63,678 bases of DNA from Prosthecochloris sp. (lineage in GTDB: Bacteria > Bacteroidota > Chlorobiia > Chlorobiales > Chlorobiaceae), in contig RAZP01000023.1 of assembly GCA_004028745.1 (NCBI GenBank), positions 1 through 63,678 on the forward strand, in the 5' to 3' direction. Position 1 is the first letter of the stretch; each line of letters begins with the position of its first letter. Below are positions 60,190 to 63,678 of the stretch, in pieces. The notes under the pieces were generated by a model. The model was not told the origin of the DNA, ran no database searches, and saw only the letters and a list, made by a program, of their open reading frames with translations. Both the position numbers and the translations under genes were made by a program.

Positions 60190-61500
60190 CTATTTTTTAA
60201 GCCATTTTTGAGGGTCCTGCTTCACTTTCCCTTTCCAGACTTCGAAATGAACCAGCGAACCCCCTTCAGGCATCGGACCGGATATCCCGATAACCTCCCG
60301 GCCGACAACAACGTCATTTTTGGCTACGTTGATCTTCGCCAGATTTGCATATACCGTCAGATAAGATTTGGCATGCCGAATAATAACAATATTACCGTAC
60401 GTCGGCAGATAGGCAATCTGGGCGATCTTTCCACCCGAAACCGCACGTACTGGCGCACCGGAAGAAACGGAAATATCTATTCCGTTATTTGTGGTTACAA
60501 TGTTCAGGTCAGGATCCCTGACCTTGCCGAACTTCCTCACAATCACGCCGTTATCAACCGGCCATGGCAGCAAGCCAACAGCCTTATCAAAATCCTCGGA
60601 AATTTTTGCGAGATCCGTTTCAGAGGCGACGGGGAGAGGCGCCTGACCAGCTATTCTCCTGCGTTCAGCTTCCAGCCTCTGGCGCTCCCTCTCTTTTTCA
60701 ATCGCTACCTGCTCAGCCTTGATCAACTCCTCGATTTTAGTTTGCAGCTTTTGCAGTTTTTTCTGGTTAGCCTGTATCTCACCTGAAAATTTCTTTTTGT
60801 TTTTCTTCAGCGTATTGAGCACAATCTGTTTTTCTTTTTTCTTCTTCGAAAAACTCTGCATCTGGCCCCGTTGCTCCTTGACGACACCCGATCGCTTACG
60901 ATAGCTTTTTTCCAAGGCTTCACGGCTTTCCTGAAGATCTTTTGCAGTACTCTGAAGGTCATCTACCGTCCTCACAACCGCTTCTGAAAAAAACCCCATA
61001 TACCTTGACCTTACAATAGCCTGGTTCAGAGACGTTGCGGCAAACAGCAGCTCTATATCATGTTTCGAACCGCCCTTGTAGACAGCGACCGCTATACGCC
61101 TGAAGTCTTCAACAATTGTGTCGTACCTGCCCTGGTTTTCCATAAACTGATCCTTGAGCAACCTTATTTCCATATCCTGGCTGCGGAGTTTGGCATTATT
61201 TTTGGCAATCATTTCCTCAAGCAATTTGAGCTGCCTGTTATAATTTTTCAGCGCCTTTATAGACTGCACCTCTTCCTTTTTGGTTTTCTTCAGTTTGGTT
61301 TGGTACTCCTTAAGCTGCTTTTTGAGGCTTGTGAGATCCTGCTCAAGCTTTTTCCGCTCCTTCATGATCTTGTCGATCTCAGGGTTGCCAAACGCGTCAA
61401 CACCGGGCACCATGCTGACCGCGGCAACAATAAAAAAAACAGGAGCTGCCTTTCTCAGTGCGACATGCATCCGCCTTATAAACCGTTTACACTCTTTCAT
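60190..61500 (-). CDS. EnvC-like murein hydrolase activator (degenerate LytM/M23)
   Basis: About 436 residues from the ATG at 61500 (MKECKRFIRRMHVALRK); a signal peptide (APVFFIVAAVSMVPG...) follows. Residues ~40-250 are two long coiled coils separated by a turn, as in EnvC. The C-terminal M23 fold is degenerate: the first zinc ligand is N in NNGIDISVSSG and the YAH position is YANL, while the HFE motif remains. It probably activates an amidase rather than cutting peptidoglycan itself. nadE starts 6 bases after its stop. Confidence 0.85.
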   Translation of the reverse strand: MKECKRFIRRMHVALRKAAPVFFIVAAVSMVPGVDAFGNPEIDKIMKERKKLEQDLTSLKKQLKEYQTKLKKTKKEEVQSIKALKNYNRQLKLLEEMIAKNNAKLRSQDMEIRLLKDQFMENQGRYDTIVEDFRRIAVAVYKGGSKHDIELLFAATSLNQAIVRSRYMGFFSEAVVRTVDDLQSTAKDLQESREALEKSYRKRSGVVKEQRGQMQSFSKKKKEKQIVLNTLKKNKKKFSGEIQANQKKLQKLQTKIEELIKAEQVAIEKERERQRLEAERRRIAGQAPLPVASETDLAKISEDFDKAVGLLPWPVDNGVIVRKFGKVRDPDLNIVTTNNGIDISVSSGAPVRAVSGGKIAQIAYLPTYGNIVIIRHAKSYLTVYANLAKINVAKNDVVVGREVIGISGPMPEGGSLVHFEVWKGKVKQDPQKWLKK

Positions 61501-61744
61501 ACACGCATATCTGCCAAACGGGGTTAATAACGACAGTTCAGGGAAATATGAGGAAAAAATGTCAAAGAAAACACCACCTTCCCGCCTGAACAAAAACTTA
61601 GGTCAATTTGGCTGTCTTGCTTGACTGACAATAAGACAATCATGCTTTAAAACTTTTTTTCTCTCATTGAAATGATTAAATAACAGTTTTTGCAGTCAGT
61701 TCAGAAGCAGGTTCGGTATGATCGACAATCCCCGGCTTGTCGGG

Positions 61745-61882
61745 GCTTCAACAAATGCGGCTCTTTATCAGTTTTCACTTTCACCCAGCAGGTGAGGAGA
61801 AATCTCACCATAAATGCATTATAAGAGATTGTTTTTAATAAACTTACTGTTATTGAGCATTTGTTGAAACGCTCAGTTTAGG
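61745..61882 (+). promoter_or_regulatory. Leader element before murA, shared with hypD
   Basis: From GCTTCAACAAATGCGGCTC to GAAACGCTCAGTTTAGG it matches the hypD leader (7298-7434 region on minus) at about four of five positions, and ends directly at the murA ATG. TTCAACAAATGC and GCATTTGTTGAA are inverted repeats. Just upstream is a CCCCGGCTTGTCGGGG hairpin (61730-61745) that the hypD copy lacks. Confidence 0.75.
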
Positions 61883-63157
61883 ATGGAGAAGCTTGTCATT
61901 CAGGGAGGCCGTCAGCTCAACGGCACCGTTAAGACATCAGGGTCGAAAAATTCGGCATTGCCGCTTATGGCGGCCACACTACTCTGTAACAGCGGAGAAA
62001 TAAAGCTTCACCGCATCCCTGACCTGAAAGATATTCAAACCTTCAGCAAACTGCTGGTTTACCTCGGTGCCGAGGTAAGCTACCAGGCAAACACCCTGAA
62101 TATCTCCACGTCGAACATCCGCTGTGTTCAGGCGCCTTACGAGCTTGTCAAACAGATGCGTGCCTCGATTTATGTCCTTGGACCACTCCTTGCCCGATTC
62201 GGTCATGCCAGCGTATCGCTGCCTGGAGGTTGTGCTTTCGGCCCCAGACCCATCGACCTGCATCTTATGGCTATGGAAAAGCTTGGTGCTTCAGTCACGA
62301 TCGAGAAAGGATTTATTGAAGCAAAGGTCAAGGGAAACCGTCTCAGAGGTGTACAGATTGACTTTCCCGTCACTTCAGTGGGTGCAACCGGGAATGCGCT
62401 GATGGCCGCAGTTTTTGCCGAGGGTATTACAACAATCAACAATGCAGCTGTCGAACCGGAAATCGTAACCCTTTGCTGCTTCCTCAACGCAATGGGCGCA
62501 AATATACGGAAAATCGGCACACCTTCACTTGAGATTGAAGGCGTCGATAACCTCAACGCATCTGAATTCACAAACATATTCGACAGGATAGAGGCCTTAA
62601 CCCTTCTGACAGCCGGAGCCATTACCGGAGGGTCTATTACCGTAACCGGTGCCGACCCGGCGCAGCTTGCCGCCGTTCTGGGAAAGTTTGAACAGACGGG
62701 CTGTAGAATCATCACGGATACCGGCTCCATTACTCTCGAAAGTCCGGATATGCTTCTGCGCACCGATGTCATTGCCAACCCCTACCCACTGTTCCCTACC
62801 GACATGCAGGCACAGTGGATCGCACTCATGACTCAGGCAGAAGGAGTGAGCCATGTTATCGACAAGATATATCATGAACGTTTCAATCATATTCCCGAAC
62901 TCAATCGTCTCGGCGCACATATAGAGATACGTGACAACGAGGCAACGATACATGGTCCGAGGAAACTTACAGGGACAAAAGTGATGTCAACCGACCTCAG
63001 AGCTTCTGCTTGCCTCGTTCTGGCCGGACTGGTTGCGCAAGGTGTTACGGAAGTTCTCAGGATCTATCACCTTGACCGAGGCTACGAGCGGATTGAAAAA
63101 AAACTGAACAGTCTTGGTGCGGCAATCGAACGGGTATCTTATCAGGAGTTCGTATAA
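61883..63157 (+). CDS. murA: UDP-N-acetylglucosamine 1-carboxyvinyltransferase
   Basis: 424 residues. SGSKNSALPLMAATLL (Lys22) and the phosphoenolpyruvate/fosfomycin-target Cys117 in LPGGCAFGPRPIDLHL are present. It commits UDP-GlcNAc to peptidoglycan. Its start follows the leader shared with hypD and has no separate Shine-Dalgarno. The stop TAA is part of the ATAA target duplication of a MITE copy. Confidence 0.97.
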   Translation: MEKLVIQGGRQLNGTVKTSGSKNSALPLMAATLLCNSGEIKLHRIPDLKDIQTFSKLLVYLGAEVSYQANTLNISTSNIRCVQAPYELVKQMRASIYVLGPLLARFGHASVSLPGGCAFGPRPIDLHLMAMEKLGASVTIEKGFIEAKVKGNRLRGVQIDFPVTSVGATGNALMAAVFAEGITTINNAAVEPEIVTLCCFLNAMGANIRKIGTPSLEIEGVDNLNASEFTNIFDRIEALTLLTAGAITGGSITVTGADPAQLAAVLGKFEQTGCRIITDTGSITLESPDMLLRTDVIANPYPLFPTDMQAQWIALMTQAEGVSHVIDKIYHERFNHIPELNRLGAHIEIRDNEATIHGPRKLTGTKVMSTDLRASACLVLAGLVAQGVTEVLRIYHLDRGYERIEKKLNSLGAAIERVSYQEFV

Positions 63158-63297
63158 GGGCACCTCAATTTAGGGCACCTCTATTAATTTGTTGCGCGAC
63201 CCGAATACTTCGTTGAGCGGATAGGAGGAGGTTTCTGCGCTCCGTTCGCCTTGCATCCCGATGCAATCGGGACTCATGATAATTAATAGATGTGCCC
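63158..63297. repeat. MITE-like element at the murA stop, ATAA target duplication (copy 6)
   Basis: GGGCACCTCAATTTAGGGCA is followed by a second start CACCTCTATTAATTT, and the right end is AATTAATAGATGTGCCC. ATAA flanks both sides (63154-63157, 63298-63301); the left copy contains the murA TAA. The core is TCTGCGCTCCGTTCGCCTTG in the inverse orientation to copies 2, 4 and 5. Confidence 0.88.
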
Positions 63298-63334
63298 ATA
63301 ATTACTTAGAAAACAATGAAAAAAGCACAGACAC

Positions 63335-63362
63335 TTGCATTTTTTCATTAAAAAATTATATT
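63335..63362 (+). promoter_or_regulatory. Putative tRNA-cluster promoter (TTGCAT-N16-TATATT)
   Basis: TTGCAT (63335-63340) and TATATT (63357-63362), 16 bases apart, in an AT-rich tract 28 bases before the first tRNA. An AAAGCC-G-GGCTTT palindrome (63373-63385) lies between. Confidence 0.45.
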
Positions 63363-63389
63363 AATTGACTCTAAAGCCGGGCTTTTGCC

Positions 63390-63463
63390 GGGCCCTTAGC
63401 TCAGTTGGTTAGAGCAAGCGACTCATAATCGCTAGGTCGTAGGTTCAAGTCCTACAGGGCCCA
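63390..63463 (+). tRNA. tRNA-Ile2 (CAT anticodon, lysidine type)
   Basis: Cloverleaf: acceptor GGGCCCT/AGGGCCC, D-arm GCTC..GAGC, anticodon stem AGCGA-CTCATAA-TCGCT with CAT anticodon, T-arm GTAGG-TTCAAGT-CCTAC, discriminator A. The anticodon arm and D arm are almost those of E. coli tRNA-Ile2 rather than elongator tRNA-Met, so C34 is probably changed to lysidine to read AUA. CCA is not encoded. Confidence 0.9.
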
Positions 63464-63487
63464 CAAGGCTCTGTCTTAAGAATAAAT

Positions 63488-63561
63488 GGCGTGTTCGTCT
63501 AGTGGCCCAGGACACCGCCCTCTCAAGGCGGAGATCACGGGTTCGAATCCCGTACACGCTA
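63488..63561 (+). tRNA. tRNA-Glu (CTC anticodon)
   Basis: Acceptor GGCGTGT/ACACGCT with one G-U pair, D-arm GTCTAGTGGCCCAGGAC, anticodon stem CCGCC-CTCTCAA-GGCGG with CTC anticodon, T-arm ACGGG-TTCGAAT-CCCGT. The TTCGTCTAG...CCCAGGAC shape is typical of tRNA-Glu. In photosynthetic bacteria of this group Glu-tRNA also feeds tetrapyrrole synthesis through HemA, usually with the TTC isoacceptor. CCA is not encoded. Confidence 0.93.
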
Positions 63562-63585
63562 CACATTTCCGCTACATTTTTCCCT

Positions 63586-63662
<77 letters not shown>

Positions 63663-63678
63663 TGTCTCTTTACAGCCT

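Noticed and set aside
61500..61593. Upstream start of the EnvC-like gene at 61593
   Set aside because: The extra ~31 residues precede what is clearly a signal peptide beginning at MKECKRFIRR or MHVALRK.
63390..63463. tRNA-Met (CAT)
   Set aside because: The anticodon arm AGCGA-CTCATAA-TCGCT and the rest of the body match tRNA-Ile2 far better than elongator or initiator tRNA-Met.

Overview
The window looks like a piece of chromosome from a green sulfur bacterium (Chlorobiota, Chlorobiaceae, Chlorobium/Prosthecochloris type). This is inferred from gene content and gene style, not from a marker gene: a nif-type [2Fe-2S] ferredoxin followed by ModE, a complete hypABFCDE set, a DUF4212 + VC_2705-type symporter pair, class I FBPase, pyruvoyl-dependent arginine decarboxylase, and TAnnTTTG-like -10 boxes of the Bacteroidota/Chlorobiota kind. 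Almost all genes are ordinary chromosomal genes. Mobile DNA is limited to one complete IS3-family element and many small repeats.

Layout. 1-2.7 kb: intact IS3 element, hexamer array, ferredoxin, modE. 2.8-4.8 kb: hybrid histidine kinase. 4.9-11.5 kb: NiFe-hydrogenase maturation genes, transcribed leftward as hypA-B-F-C-D-E, with repeat tracts in most gaps. 11.8-24.9 kb (rightward): pyrB, a DUF1207-like envelope protein, a porin, the DUF4212/SSS symporter, uvrC, a TPR protein, aroE, lspA, tatD, a membrane TPR protein and a cyclophilin. 25.4-30.9 kb: yggS, an aminotransferase, purine nucleoside phosphorylase with mtnA (salvage), and an Hpt protein. 31.2-38.7 kb: cydDC, then a three-gene lipid-linked sugar cassette made of a PAP2-ArnT fusion, an ArnC-like GT2 and a YbhN-like membrane protein. 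38.7-41.5 kb (leftward): an astacin-type protease and recJ. 42-49.7 kb: fbp, ymdB, pirin, an L,D-transpeptidase, nadA, a GroES-like protein, a CDF transporter, mreC and mreD. 50-63.2 kb: mrdA (PBP2), a GlcD-type oxidase, smpB, tyrS, arginine decarboxylase, a DedA protein next to a DUF368 protein (both families include undecaprenyl-phosphate translocases), nadB, nadE, an EnvC-like amidase activator and murA. The window ends in a tRNA cluster: Ile2(CAT), Glu(CTC), Arg(ACG).

Functional themes. Much of the window serves the cell envelope and recycling of the lipid carrier: murA, mreCD, mrdA, the EnvC-like protein, the L,D-transpeptidase, dedA/DUF368 and the PAP2-ArnT cassette. A second theme is NAD synthesis (nadA, nadB, nadE). 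A third is hydrogenase maturation.

The most unusual signal lies between genes. Spacers are mosaics of short tandem repeats with 6-, 7- or 8-base periods, resembling the STRR repeats of cyanobacteria, mixed with several families of palindromic elements. One family has GGGCACCTCTATTAATT ends and TTAA/TTTA/ATAA target duplications, so it behaves like a MITE. Separately, a 135-165 bp leader is shared almost intact by hypD and murA and stops 0-3 bases before each start codon.
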